Shown in pieces: positions 1 to 7,873 of a stretch of 14,564 nt of DNA; the stretch's first letter is position 1, and the number at the start of each line of letters is the position of its first letter. The notes under the pieces were generated by a model, which was given only the letters and a program-made list of their open reading frames with translations, made no database searches and had not been told where the DNA came from. A program made the position numbers and the translations under genes. Source of the stretch: Candidatus Gerdarchaeota archaeon (lineage in GTDB: Archaea > Asgardarchaeota > Heimdallarchaeia > JABLTI01); contig JAEOUJ010000282.1 of NCBI GenBank assembly GCA_016839405.1, positions 1 through 14,564 of the forward strand, in the 5' to 3' direction.

Positions 1-238
1 ATATTCCGAAAAGATCTATAACTGAATGAATAATTTCTAGAATATCAGCTAATTCTTCTATTCTTTGATTTTGTACAAATTCTTTTGATTCCTCAATTAA
101 TTTTTGACCTAAAAGTAATAGCAATTCTTCTTGATTTTTACATTTTCTAAATTTTGCTTTTCTTCCACTTTTTCTAATTATTTCAGGAATATTATCTCTC
201 ACAAGTTTCGGTAGGTCATTTTCATTCAAATAGAACAC
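1..238 (-). CDS. MazG-superfamily NTP pyrophosphatase (5' part, runs off window)
   Basis: My own translation of the minus strand from a GTG at 238 gives 79 codons continuing past base 1. It begins VFYLNENDLPKLVRDNIPEI, the N-terminal signature (KLVRDxIPEII) of the phosphoribosyl-ATP-pyrophosphohydrolase-like all-alpha NTP-PPase group. Further on, KLIEESKEF and EELADILEII supply the EExxE...ExxD Mg-binding pattern of MazG folds. Family knowledge: such enzymes hydrolyse non-canonical or surplus NTPs to NMP and PPi in the cytoplasm (house-cleaning). The exact substrate cannot be read here. An in-frame TAA at 247-245 means the start must be at or after the next codons; GTG 238 is the first normal start codon and fits the usual short leader before KLVRD. 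No clear Shine-Dalgarno is visible. The gene is divergent from FEN1. The C-terminal part lies outside the window. Confidence 0.8.
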   Translation of the reverse strand, partial: MFYLNENDLPKLVRDNIPEIIRKSGRKAKFRKCKNQEELLLLLGQKLIEESKEFVQNQRIEELADILEIIHSVIDLFGI

Positions 239-304
239 ATCAATTTAAGGCAGTTAGTTTTGGGAAGATTTTATTTAACTTAAAAGTTATCTATGAAGTA
301 TTGA

Positions 305-342
305 TAGGTTTAATAATATATAATTTAAATAAAAACTGGAGG
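305..342 (+). promoter_or_regulatory. AT-rich promoter zone and Shine-Dalgarno of FEN1
   Basis: A TATA-like stretch (taataatatataattt, 311-326) precedes a strong Shine-Dalgarno GGAGG at 338-342, eight bases before the GTG start at 351. The Shine-Dalgarno decides that start. The TATA position is approximate, because several AT-rich hexamers could serve. Confidence 0.45.
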
Positions 343-350
343 ATAATTCA

Positions 351-1406
351 GTGGGCGTTACAAAACTTGGCGATTTATTTGAAAACCGGCAAGAAGTAAG
401 TTTTGAATTCTTTAAAGGTAAGGCAATAGCTTTTGATGGAAATAATATATTATATCAATTCTTAACACGAATTCGTCAATCAGATGGAAGTCTACTTGTT
501 GATGATCAAGGAAATGTCACTAGTCATTTATCTGGTTTATTATATCGTTTATCCAGAACGATTAATAGTGGAATTAAAGCAGTATTTGTTTTTGACGGAA
601 AACCACCTGAACAAAAAACAAAGGAATTACTTAAAAGAAAACAACTAAAAAAACAAGCTGAAATTGCTTATGCTGAAGCTTTAGAGAGAGGTGATGAAGA
701 ATTAGCTCAACGTTATGCTCAAAGAACTGCAAGATTAACTTCACCAATGATTGATGACGCAAAAAAACTTTTGAAATTATTAGGCATACCGGTTATTCAA
801 GCACCTATGGAGGGAGAAGGGCAAGCTGCTGTTATGGCGCAGAGAGGTGATGTATGGGCGAGTTGCTCTCAAGATTATGATAGTCTATTATTTGGAACTC
901 CACGCTTAGTGAGGAATCTAACAATCTCTGGAAGAAGAAAATTACCTAGAAAAAACATCTATGTTGAAGTTAAACCCGAATTAATATTACTTGAAGATTC
1001 TCTAAAATCAAACAAAATATCCAAAGAGGAATTGTTAGAGATAGGTATACTTTTAGGAACAGATTTCAATCCTGATGGAATTGGAGTTTCAGGAATAGGG
1101 CCTAAAACTGCTTATAGATTGATAAAAGAATATAAAACAATTGAAAAAATATTAGATTTACCAAATATGACTAAAGCTAATAAGGATATTAACCTTGAAG
1201 AAATCAGGAATATTTTTCTTAAACCTAAAATTGTTACAAATTATGAATTGAAATGGTCTGGACCTGATGTTGAAGCAATTGTTGATTTCCTTTGTGGTCA
1301 AAGAGGTTTTAGTGAAACTCGAGTCAGGGGTACTTTAGAAAAAGCTAAAAAAATAGCTGACGAAAAGAAAAAACAATCAACACTTGATTCCTTTTTTGGC
1401 GGTTAA
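351..1406 (+). CDS. fen: Flap endonuclease 1 (FEN1/XPG family)
   Basis: Structure-specific 5' flap endonuclease that trims displaced flaps in Okazaki-fragment maturation and long-patch repair, working with PCNA. The 351-residue length is normal for archaeal FEN1. Visible features: N-terminal MGV start (needed for Gly2 in the active site), N-region metal ligands D29 and D82 (FDGKPP), I-region E154/E156 in MEGEGQAA, D175/D177 in SQDYDSLLFG, D238 in GTDFNP, and the H3TH DNA-binding motif GVSGIGPKTA at 245-254. The C-terminus carries a perfect PIP box, QSTLDSFF (342-349), for docking on the sliding clamp. The I-region reads EGEG where most archaeal enzymes have EGEA, a mild substitution. The GTG start is supported by GGAGG eight bases upstream and by the invariant MGV. 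It is divergent from a MazG-type gene and convergent with the following minus-strand operon. Confidence 0.97.
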   Translation: MGVTKLGDLFENRQEVSFEFFKGKAIAFDGNNILYQFLTRIRQSDGSLLVDDQGNVTSHLSGLLYRLSRTINSGIKAVFVFDGKPPEQKTKELLKRKQLKKQAEIAYAEALERGDEELAQRYAQRTARLTSPMIDDAKKLLKLLGIPVIQAPMEGEGQAAVMAQRGDVWASCSQDYDSLLFGTPRLVRNLTISGRRKLPRKNIYVEVKPELILLEDSLKSNKISKEELLEIGILLGTDFNPDGIGVSGIGPKTAYRLIKEYKTIEKILDLPNMTKANKDINLEEIRNIFLKPKIVTNYELKWSGPDVEAIVDFLCGQRGFSETRVRGTLEKAKKIADEKKKQSTLDSFFGG

Positions 1407-1430
1407 AAGTTAGGGGGATTTCCTAACTTT
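1406..1430. terminator. Inverted repeat between convergent stops
   Basis: Perfect 9-bp arms AAAGTTAGG (1406-1414) and CCTAACTTT (1422-1430) flank a 7-base loop. The arms begin in the FEN1 stop codon and end in the stop codon of the opposing gene, so one compact hairpin may terminate both transcripts. There is no long T-tract, so termination is inferred only. Confidence 0.45.
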
Positions 1431-3220
1431 CAACAACTGTCTCCATCAAGTACTAATTGGAAAACACCTGCCTGTTCGAATTCATTCATTAAGAAATTAT
1501 AACAATCTCTTAAATTGTAATCCATTTTAGGTGTTTCAAATTCAATTTGGAGTAGGAATTCCTCATTTGCATCATAAACAACGATTACTGATGTTATTTC
1601 TGGAATTTTTTTTGCTTTCTTATTAGATAGCTCATAGGTTACAGTTACAAGTTCAACTTCGCTTTCGGTTTCAACATTATTAACAAGAATATTTTGGCTG
1701 TGAAGATATTTTTCTAAATTAGAGACATTAATCCTTTTACCAATAACATATGATCCTCTTTGTCTTTTAACAGCTGAAACCTCTAATCTTTTTTTGCTTT
1801 GTCTTAAGAAAATAAATACTCCAATCCAAAGAATTGCAGTTATTGCTATGACAATTATACCACCAAATCTAGTTATTCCTAATGCATCAGGCCAGAGGTC
1901 AGGAATTGCATATTCTCCAAAAAACATTAGAACGATTTCCATTATTACTGAACCGGCTAAAATCAATTCAATAATACTTAGAGCATCACTTGCACGATTA
2001 TTTGATTCAGTCATTTGCATCATTGATTTTGTATTTTGTGCCATTGAATCAGAAATACGTCTCATGTGTCTTTCTGCCAGAGCATTTGAGAAATCTCTAA
2101 GAGCAACCATTTTGGATTCTAAGCCTTGGATTACTTTTTGAGTATCGTTTACACGTTTTGTTGTAATAAGTGAATCATTTTGTATTTTTGTAAGTTCTTT
2201 AATTAAAGAATCACTTAAGGTTCTTCTTGGATCTTTTTCAGTAAGTTCAGAAACAAATTCAGTAATACTATCACGTAAATAAGCAAGAATATCATGTAAC
2301 ATAATAGCATCAGAACTCGCTTTTGTTATCCAATTCTGTGCATTGGTAAGGCTTGTTATGTCACCAAGCATTGCTTTATCAATGTCTAGCTCAATATTTT
2401 TTGATTCATCCCATAAGTGCCAGATTACAGAAGAATAGTCATCCAAAAAAATTCTAATGGCTGATGAAAAACATCGCTCGAGGAAAGATTGTTCATAATT
2501 TTGGAAATTTCTTGTTACAAGAATTTCACCATGTTGACCTAAAAAATTATATCCCTCATCAAATGATTCTACATTTTGCATTACATCAAGTATTTGCTCA
2601 AGTTCATTCTGCAATTCTTCTCCGTCAAAGAAATCCTCAGGTGAGGGTGGTCGTATGTTTATATCTTCAGCAAAAATTACTACAAATTTTGTTCTTTTAT
2701 CAGCCTCATTTAAATAAATGAGATCAAGTAAATTCCTTTGATATTCAGTTAGAAGAGAATCAATCATTTGTGAAGTATCCATTGTAAGATCAACAATTAT
2801 TCTAGTTAACACATCAAGTGATACCCATCCATCTGTTGTTTCTTCAACTTCATGTAATTCTGCTCCATAAATTACTCGTCCCCAAGTATTTATGTAACCA
2901 CTTAATTCTTCCTTTTGCAGAATTCCTTCCTCTTCAGGGAAATTTAACATTGCTCTAAAATGAATATACTCAGATGGTGAGAAATCTTCTACAATTACTT
3001 TACATGAAACACCATCATCATGGAAAATCAGTTCACTAGGAGCATTATCTTTTAAAGCAGTAACAATGTGCCCTCTTCTATGATGATAGCTATCAAGTTT
3101 TATATTAAGAGCAGATAATTGATTTCTATCAAAAGGCAACCATTCAACTAAAGCAATTCTAACGTTTCTTAGCTTAATATGTTCTGTAAGCTCATCATCT
3201 ATATTACCAACGCCATTCAT
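1430..3220 (-). CDS. Two-TM membrane protein with CorA-like layout, function unknown
   Basis: 596 residues, family not recognised. What can be seen: a large soluble N-terminal part of mixed alpha/beta character (about 15-300), a long helical, heptad-like stretch (about 300-410), a TM hairpin (TM1 about 412-434, TM2 about 452-473) joined by a short loop FFGEYAIPDLWP, a basic stretch after TM2 (RQSKKRLE...KRQR), and a C-terminal domain (about 490-596) alternating strands and helices. Soluble domain, long stalk helix, then two TMs is the arrangement of CorA/ZntB metal channels. However, no GMN-type loop motif is present, and CorA lacks this roughly 120-residue C-terminal domain, so the relation is only a topology hypothesis. 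The ATG at 3220 overlaps the upstream stop as ATGA, with a Shine-Dalgarno GGAGAT (3232-3227) inside the upstream gene. This indicates translational coupling and a joint role with the winged-helix/zinc-ribbon partner. Confidence 0.85.
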   Translation of the reverse strand: MNGVGNIDDELTEHIKLRNVRIALVEWLPFDRNQLSALNIKLDSYHHRRGHIVTALKDNAPSELIFHDDGVSCKVIVEDFSPSEYIHFRAMLNFPEEEGILQKEELSGYINTWGRVIYGAELHEVEETTDGWVSLDVLTRIIVDLTMDTSQMIDSLLTEYQRNLLDLIYLNEADKRTKFVVIFAEDINIRPPSPEDFFDGEELQNELEQILDVMQNVESFDEGYNFLGQHGEILVTRNFQNYEQSFLERCFSSAIRIFLDDYSSVIWHLWDESKNIELDIDKAMLGDITSLTNAQNWITKASSDAIMLHDILAYLRDSITEFVSELTEKDPRRTLSDSLIKELTKIQNDSLITTKRVNDTQKVIQGLESKMVALRDFSNALAERHMRRISDSMAQNTKSMMQMTESNNRASDALSIIELILAGSVIMEIVLMFFGEYAIPDLWPDALGITRFGGIIVIAITAILWIGVFIFLRQSKKRLEVSAVKRQRGSYVIGKRINVSNLEKYLHSQNILVNNVETESEVELVTVTYELSNKKAKKIPEITSVIVVYDANEEFLLQIEFETPKMDYNLRDCYNFLMNEFEQAGVFQLVLDGDSC

Positions 3221-3807
3221 TCAAGTATCTCCTTTTGAGGTTTCTTTTTATTGAGAAAATTGAAGAAATAGGGTTTTGTAACATAAGAAACATCCTCAGG
3301 TCTACTGAAAGGAATATTTTCTTTATAATTACAATCAATACATTCCATATTGAATTCAGAATCTTCAGCATAGATTTTAAGATTGTATGTTCTGCTGGTG
3401 CATTTAGGACATACAAACAAATTATCTATATTTTGTCGAACTGTTTCATTCAAATTTATAAGATATTTTTTTGATTCTTTTGTGGGGCGATAACCTGTAA
3501 TATAATCATGTTGTGCTGAAGATAATCGAATTGTCTCAAGCAGCCCTAATTCTCTTAAATCACCCAAATCATCTTCCCCTTCTTTTGAAATATTAACAAA
3601 TTTCCTGCCTTTACCTAAAAAAGAGGATGAAATAGGTGCATAATCATATTCATTAAAAACACCCTTTCTAATTGCTTGAAAAATTAATGCTTGAAGGGGA
3701 GTTTCTTTTACCCATGAAATGGGACAATTTAATGAATCTGTTAATTTGGATATTAGATAAAGTAATTCTTGTTGTTCAGTTGTTAATTCAATATCCTTAC
3801 CTGACAT
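3217..3807 (-). CDS. Winged-helix plus zinc-ribbon protein, first gene of a coupled pair
   Basis: 196 residues. The first ~118 residues look like a winged helix-turn-helix: helices at about 10-50 (LTTEQQELLYLISKL), a central segment LGDLRELGLLETI, and a strand-turn-strand wing ending GYRPTKESKKYL, typical of helix-strand winged domains. A zinc ribbon follows, with C133-x2-C136 (CPKC) and C156-x2-C159 (CIDC), 19 residues between the pairs. There is no signal peptide or TM, so it is cytoplasmic. It overlaps the following membrane-protein gene by four bases, so the two are made together; it might be a regulator or a cytosolic adaptor of that protein. The DNA-binding role is inferred from the fold pattern, not shown. 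The ATG at 3807 has GAAGG (3819-3815) seven bases upstream and a TATA-like TTTAAATTTT just before it. The specific family is not recognised. Confidence 0.85.
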   Translation of the reverse strand: MSGKDIELTTEQQELLYLISKLTDSLNCPISWVKETPLQALIFQAIRKGVFNEYDYAPISSSFLGKGRKFVNISKEGEDDLGDLRELGLLETIRLSSAQHDYITGYRPTKESKKYLINLNETVRQNIDNLFVCPKCTSRTYNLKIYAEDSEFNMECIDCNYKENIPFSRPEDVSYVTKPYFFNFLNKKKPQKEILE

Positions 3808-4026
3808 TACTCTTCCTTCTAAAATTTAAATTATGAATTGGTTTAATAGTGAATTAAAAAAGTAAACTTTGCAATTAATTAAAATCTTTCCAAATAGGAT
3901 TTTATAGATAAAAAAAAGAATGTTCAATTTAGTTTTTAAATTCAACACATGTATTGGTAAAATTAATAGGAAATGAAGTTAATTTTTAGATAGTTTAATA
4001 TCAGGAAAATTATATTGGTGAGAATC

Positions 4027-4183
4027 TTGAATAAGGAACAAAAATCTATTGAAAATAGGAAAGAAAATAAAAAAAACAAAAATAGGTATGGGAATAATAG
4101 TATCCACTTTTTTAATAGCTTTAACAGCATTAATTTTAGCCATAATAAATTACATTACTATTGGGAATATTCCCGGAGTATAA
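4027..4183 (+). CDS. Candidate small single-TM protein, frame-split at an A8 run
   Basis: No uninterrupted ORF exists, but two pieces join well. A TTG at 4027 has an excellent archaeal Shine-Dalgarno GGTGA (4017-4021) five bases upstream and reads MNKEQKSIENRKENKK, very hydrophilic and basic. At the A8 run (4069-4076) the shifted frame continues TKIGMGIIVSTFLIALTALI and on to ...NIPGV, a clear TM helix of about 20 residues, stopping at TAA 4181-4183. Removing one A gives a continuous protein of about 51 residues: charged N-terminus, one TM, very short tail. Without a frameshift, only a shorter form from TTG 4049 or ATG 4088 is possible. A hairpin with T-tract directly downstream (4197-4225) supports a transcript on this strand. 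An assembly homopolymer error, a real disruption, or slippage are all possible. The function is unknown. Confidence 0.4.
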
Positions 4184-4196
4184 ATTAAAGAAAAAG

Positions 4197-4225
4197 AAAA
4201 AAAGAAATGATAAATTTCTTTTTTT
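4197..4225. terminator. Bidirectional hairpin/T-tract terminator
   Basis: Perfect 12-bp arms AAAAAAAGAAAT (4197-4208) and ATTTCTTTTTTT (4214-4225) surround the loop GATAA. The repeat gives a U-rich 3' arm in both directions, so it could end the small plus-strand gene (stop at 4183) and tldE on the minus strand (stop at 4232). Archaeal intrinsic termination relies on T-tracts, which fits. Confidence 0.6.
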
Positions 4226-4231
4226 TACTTT

Positions 4232-5695
4232 TTAACCTATAAGTGGATGTTTACCAGTTAATATTGTTATGATTTTAAGAATTGACAAGCCAAAACGAGT
4301 TTTTAAATCAAATTTCTTAGCTGTTACAGGCATCTTAGTAAAACGAATATATGGACACTCTGATAGTATTAATGATTCGCGCTCTTTAGATATCATATCA
4401 ATGTTTTTTAATAATTCTGGAAGCATACCTGAAACATCCAATCCTTGAACTGGATGTTTTATTTCACCATTTTTTATATACCAACCAAAACCTGTTACAG
4501 AAAATCGTCCAGAGCTTGTATCTGACATATGTAAACCCATAAGTGATCGAAGCATAAAACCTTCTTTTGTTTCTGCAATCATTTCTTCTTTGCTAATATC
4601 ACCTGGTTCAACTTCAATAGTTGTTGGACCTATTGAAGGATAAGTTTTTACAGGATCACCACCAAAACCAAGAAAACCTAATCTTGCAGCTTTACCATTT
4701 GATTCCAAACCCAATTTATTTCCGTAATAATTATCCAATAGATATGTTTGAAGAATTCCTTTATCAATAAGAATTGTTCTTTCTCTAGGTAAACCCTCTC
4801 CATCATACATTGAACGATTAATTTTTGTTACATTTGTTCCATTATCAATTAGAGTAAATTTATCTGTAGCAATAAGATTACCAACTTGATCCGAATAAGG
4901 TGATGCTCCTCGAGCAATATTATCACCTTGTAATTGTGTTATTAATATATTCAATAAACCACCAAGTAAACCAAAAGATGCTTCAGGTTCAAGAATTATA
5001 GGAACTTCTTTAGTGAAATTCATAGTTTTTGGTGCAGCTGCTCTTTGAGTTTGTTTTATAGTTTCTTTTGTAATGGAATCAAATTGAAATTCATTCAAAC
5101 CTGGACCGCCTTCAATTCCAAAAGAGTAATTTGGAATCAATCCTTTTGTTGTTATTGCAGCAGCAAAACCACCAATTCCACCACTTTTATTCTGGATATT
5201 AATTCCATTTGAATTTAGAAGATGCTCCTCTGATATTTCAAGAAAAAGCTGTCCTTGAAGATATTTTAAACCTTTAACTGCATTAATACCATCAATCATC
5301 TCAATAATTCTATCGGCTATTATATCAGAGGTAAGAGCTTCAAGTGACTCATCAAAATCAACTTTTGTGACAGATTTCTTAGAGGGCAATGGGAGGGATT
5401 TAAAATCAGGATCCTTACCTTTTGATTTGGCATTTTGAATAGCTGTTTTAATGGTAGATTCTATACGCTCTTTTGATAGAGTTTTTGTAAAACCAAAACC
5501 AATATTTCTATTTGCTACTACTCTGAATGAAACACCTGTAGAAACACCAGTAACTATATTTGGAATGTTTTTTTCAACGCCAATACTAATTTCTTTACTA
5601 TTACTTGCATAACCTTCCACTTCTTCTGCTCCACTCTTTTGAGCAAATTTCATACCATGATCTAAAGCTTTATCTAATGTGAGATATTTGGACAT
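4232..5695 (-). CDS. tldE: TldE/PmbA subunit of the TldD/TldE metalloprotease
   Basis: Non-catalytic partner of TldD. In characterised systems the heteromer is a zinc peptidase that trims small or unfolded peptides inside the cell (for example microcin B17 leader and CcdA processing in E. coli). Family features seen: an N-terminal domain with the self-recognition region GVEKNIPNIVTGVSTGVSFR, the central EASFGLLGGLL region, which replaces the HExxxH of TldD and lacks zinc ligands, and the C-terminal barrel segment SSGRFSVTGFGWYIKNGEIK. The longest frame begins at ATG 5713, but GGAGGTT (5708-5702) sits six bases before ATG 5695 and inside the longer version, so I place the start at 5695 (487 residues). 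About 26 residues, largely hydrophobic with lysines, follow the usual family end and look like an extension. It starts within a few bases of the tldD stop, so the two are co-translated. Confidence 0.92.
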   Translation of the reverse strand: MSKYLTLDKALDHGMKFAQKSGAEEVEGYASNSKEISIGVEKNIPNIVTGVSTGVSFRVVANRNIGFGFTKTLSKERIESTIKTAIQNAKSKGKDPDFKSLPLPSKKSVTKVDFDESLEALTSDIIADRIIEMIDGINAVKGLKYLQGQLFLEISEEHLLNSNGINIQNKSGGIGGFAAAITTKGLIPNYSFGIEGGPGLNEFQFDSITKETIKQTQRAAAPKTMNFTKEVPIILEPEASFGLLGGLLNILITQLQGDNIARGASPYSDQVGNLIATDKFTLIDNGTNVTKINRSMYDGEGLPRERTILIDKGILQTYLLDNYYGNKLGLESNGKAARLGFLGFGGDPVKTYPSIGPTTIEVEPGDISKEEMIAETKEGFMLRSLMGLHMSDTSSGRFSVTGFGWYIKNGEIKHPVQGLDVSGMLPELLKNIDMISKERESLILSECPYIRFTKMPVTAKKFDLKTRFGLSILKIITILTGKHPLIG

Positions 5696-5699
5696 TTCT

Positions 5700-7130
5700 T
5701 TAACCTCCAACATTCATTGTTTGTACAGCCATCCAACCAGCACCTGTACCAGTTTGAGCATTTTGCCCATCTTTGCCGCACCAACCAATATTTTCAATCG
5801 GATCAGCCATTTTATTTGATATACCTAATATTTTCCCTAGTGTCTCGAGAGTATTTCCAGAAATCGTTGTTGCTCGTCTTAATTCACCTATTTCACCATT
5901 TTTAATTTCATAAACTTCTTTAGTTCCAAAATTGAAAGTTCCACGGATTGAATCTACTTGTCCACCGCCACCTTTTTTTAACAAAAGGCCATTATCAATT
6001 AATTGCAATACTTCTTCTTCAGACAAATCCTTTCCATTGGATGCACTCAAATAAGTGTTTCTCATTCTAACTATAGGAATACTCGAATAGAATTCAGCTC
6101 TGCAATTTCCAGTTGGTTTTAGATTAAAGAACGCAGCTGATGCTCTATCAGTTAAATAGGTCTTTAATATACCATCTTTAATTATTTCTGTTTTTTCCAC
6201 TGGCACACCCTCATCATCCCATTTCATAAAGCCAAATGTTCTATGTTTATATCCTGGAATATATTCTAATGTTCCATCATCAATTAAATTAACAAAATCT
6301 CTTGCTAGTTTCTTTCCTAGTTTACCTCTTAAAACTCCTGCTGTTCTTAGAAAATCAGCTTCTGCACTGTGACCTGCTGCTTCATGCGCAAAAAGGAAAT
6401 TTAGCGATCCATCCATTACGACTGAATATCTACCTGGTTTAACCGCTTTAGCCTCGAGACCTTTAATTGTTCTTGCTTTTGTATCATCAGCTCTTTCAAG
6501 GACATCTATTTCTTCATATATTTCAAATCCCCCAACATGACCTACACGCCCGAGTCCTTCATTGGATTCAGTTCCTTCTTTTGCAGTTGGGAACATTAAA
6601 AGTCCCGTATAGGGACGCTCTTCATGAACGAGCGTTCCCTCAGATGTTGCTACAGTTTGTCTTCTTAAAATATCAAAATAAAGTGTTCGTGTGGATTTTA
6701 TTTTATTATCTTCATCCAAAAGCATTTTATCTATTTGAAGTACTAATTTCATTTTTTCTTCAAACGAAATATCTTGAGCCGCTTTTTTCTGTGGCACGGA
6801 AAATTTTCCTTTTTCAATTTTTACTGGTGCCAAAGTAATTTCGCTTTTTGATAATTTTTTTGAAACTTTCTGAGCATTTATGGCCATCTCAAATACTTGT
6901 TGATAATCATTTATTGAACCATAAGCAAAACCGAAAGCGCCTTCCTTTAAGACTCTAATTCCAATACCAGCTTCTGAACCAGCTCTTGATGTTTGTAATT
7001 TCCCATCAATAACTTCGATTGATGTATAGAGAGAATCTTCATCTCTTATATCTGTGTAAGTTATTTTTTCTTTAGAAGCCATATCGAATATCTTTTGATA
7101 TAAATCTTCATCCAATTTTTTTGCCACCAT
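5700..7130 (-). CDS. tldD: TldD, catalytic subunit of the TldD/TldE metalloprotease
   Basis: 476-residue zinc peptidase subunit. The HExxxH metal site is HEAAGH at 249-254 (FLFAHEAAGHSAEADF). The third ligand known for the family, a cysteine near the C-terminus, is C451 in WCGKDGQ. Other hallmarks are GEAGIGIRV-like SEAGIGIRVL at 52-61, the YKHRTFGFMKWDDEGVP region, and the glycine-rich KKGGGGQVDSIRGTFNFG. It acts in the cytoplasm with TldE, whose gene follows with near overlap. In bacteria the substrates are leader peptides and unfolded peptides; no RiPP precursor or maturation enzyme is recognisable here, so the substrate is open. There is no Shine-Dalgarno before ATG 7130, while a TATA-like TCTTATACTT sits about 25 bases upstream, so a leaderless transcript is likely. 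Nothing essential appears missing. Confidence 0.95.
   Translation of the reverse strand: MVAKKLDEDLYQKIFDMASKEKITYTDIRDEDSLYTSIEVIDGKLQTSRAGSEAGIGIRVLKEGAFGFAYGSINDYQQVFEMAINAQKVSKKLSKSEITLAPVKIEKGKFSVPQKKAAQDISFEEKMKLVLQIDKMLLDEDNKIKSTRTLYFDILRRQTVATSEGTLVHEERPYTGLLMFPTAKEGTESNEGLGRVGHVGGFEIYEEIDVLERADDTKARTIKGLEAKAVKPGRYSVVMDGSLNFLFAHEAAGHSAEADFLRTAGVLRGKLGKKLARDFVNLIDDGTLEYIPGYKHRTFGFMKWDDEGVPVEKTEIIKDGILKTYLTDRASAAFFNLKPTGNCRAEFYSSIPIVRMRNTYLSASNGKDLSEEEVLQLIDNGLLLKKGGGGQVDSIRGTFNFGTKEVYEIKNGEIGELRRATTISGNTLETLGKILGISNKMADPIENIGWCGKDGQNAQTGTGAGWMAVQTMNVGG
5702..5708 (-). promoter_or_regulatory. Shine-Dalgarno of tldE that decides the start
   Basis: GGAGGTT on the minus strand overlaps the last codons of tldD and lies six bases upstream of ATG 5695. 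It is inside the longer frame that begins at 5713, which argues against that upstream start. Confidence 0.75.
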
Positions 7131-7150
7131 AAATAAAAAATATTTAAGAA

Positions 7151-7160
7151 AAGTATAAGA
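7151..7160 (-). promoter_or_regulatory. TATA-like box of the tldD-tldE operon
   Basis: Read on the minus strand, TCTTATACTT is centred about 25 bases before ATG 7130 and there is no Shine-Dalgarno. This is the spacing expected if the mRNA starts at or near the start codon. Confidence 0.4.
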
Positions 7161-7180
7161 TATTGAATATAAAAAGAAAG

Positions 7181-7196
7181 TGATTAGTTATAATCA
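7181..7196 (-). terminator. Hairpin followed by T-rich tract after the Ig-like gene
   Basis: The 6-bp arms TGATTA and TAATCA enclose a 4-base loop. On the minus strand the hairpin is followed by CTTTCTTTTT. It lies between the stop of the upstream gene (7213) and the tldD promoter, so it probably separates the two transcripts. Confidence 0.4.
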
Positions 7197-7212
7197 ATAA
7201 AAATAAATTAGG

Positions 7213-7788
7213 TCAGGGTTCTGGAGGTTTTATTGAGCAAATTTTGGTCATTTGACCGGTAAAAGCTCTAATCTCATGTTTTTCTGATATTGCACCTGTT
7301 ATTTCTTCACTAAAATTACCTTTTTTATCAATTCCTTTTGTATAGATTGGTTGATTTGTCTCTGGATTTAATCCGAAAAATACTTTCTCTTTTGGTGCAG
7401 CATCTAATCGAATAATATCATTTTTTAATTTTGGTACTTTTTTAATAACTAATTCAGCAGTTCTTTTCTTATGTTTAATAATAATTTCTTGACCGGTGCC
7501 ACCTTCAAGAAAGATGTTACTATTAATTGACCCAATTTGTTGTAAAACACGGTTTGATTTAGCATCTATAACTTCAATAATATTTGTACCTGGTTTCCCT
7601 ATTTCTGTAAATGTTATTGATCCAGATTTTGATATTGTTTTATCAATGGTTGGAAAAGCAGAAAGCCTTACCTTTGCTCCTTTAAAAGCATTGAATCCGT
7701 TTATTGATACTCTTAAACCAATTTCCTTTCTTGTCGGATCATGTTTTTCAGATACTAGAAATGAAATGCTATATGTCAATTGTAACAC
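7213..7788 (-). CDS. All-beta Ig-like/carboxypeptidase-regulatory-like protein, function unknown
   Basis: 191 residues with no signal peptide or TM visible. Residues about 22-90 alternate short strands with turns in a pattern typical of Ig-like or carboxypeptidase-regulatory-like sandwiches: NAFKGAKVRLSAF, then SGSITFTEIGKPGTNIIEV, where a glycine turn, a TF strand and a PG turn precede the last strand. The second half (about 100-180) repeats a similar rhythm (AELVIKKV; KGNFSEEITG; KHEIRAFTG) and may be a second such domain. No catalytic motif is evident. The first codon is GTG 7788, but GGTG at 7789-7786 lies six bases before TTG 7779, so the real start may be that TTG. It lies upstream of tldD on the same strand but is separated by a hairpin and a promoter-like sequence, so a functional link is not supported. 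Confidence 0.75.
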   Translation of the reverse strand: MLQLTYSISFLVSEKHDPTRKEIGLRVSINGFNAFKGAKVRLSAFPTIDKTISKSGSITFTEIGKPGTNIIEVIDAKSNRVLQQIGSINSNIFLEGGTGQEIIIKHKKRTAELVIKKVPKLKNDIIRLDAAPKEKVFFGLNPETNQPIYTKGIDKKGNFSEEITGAISEKHEIRAFTGQMTKICSIKPPEP

Positions 7789-7873
7789 CTTTTTTGCTAC
7801 TTTTATGCACAGACTAGTAAGACAATAACAGCACTAGAATAAATAAATTATCATTATAAATTTAGAATGTTAT

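Noticed and set aside
1794..2141. Plus-strand frame inside the 596-residue gene
   Set aside because: It is antisense to the TM region of a clearly coding gene, has no Shine-Dalgarno, and its composition is a mirror of the real frame.
3204..3416. Minus-strand frame overlapping the winged-helix gene end
   Set aside because: It lies entirely within two coupled real genes, in a different frame, with no ribosome site of its own.
7496..7828. Plus-strand frame over the Ig-like gene
   Set aside because: It is antisense shadow with no ribosome site; the minus frame shows ordered strand periodicity.
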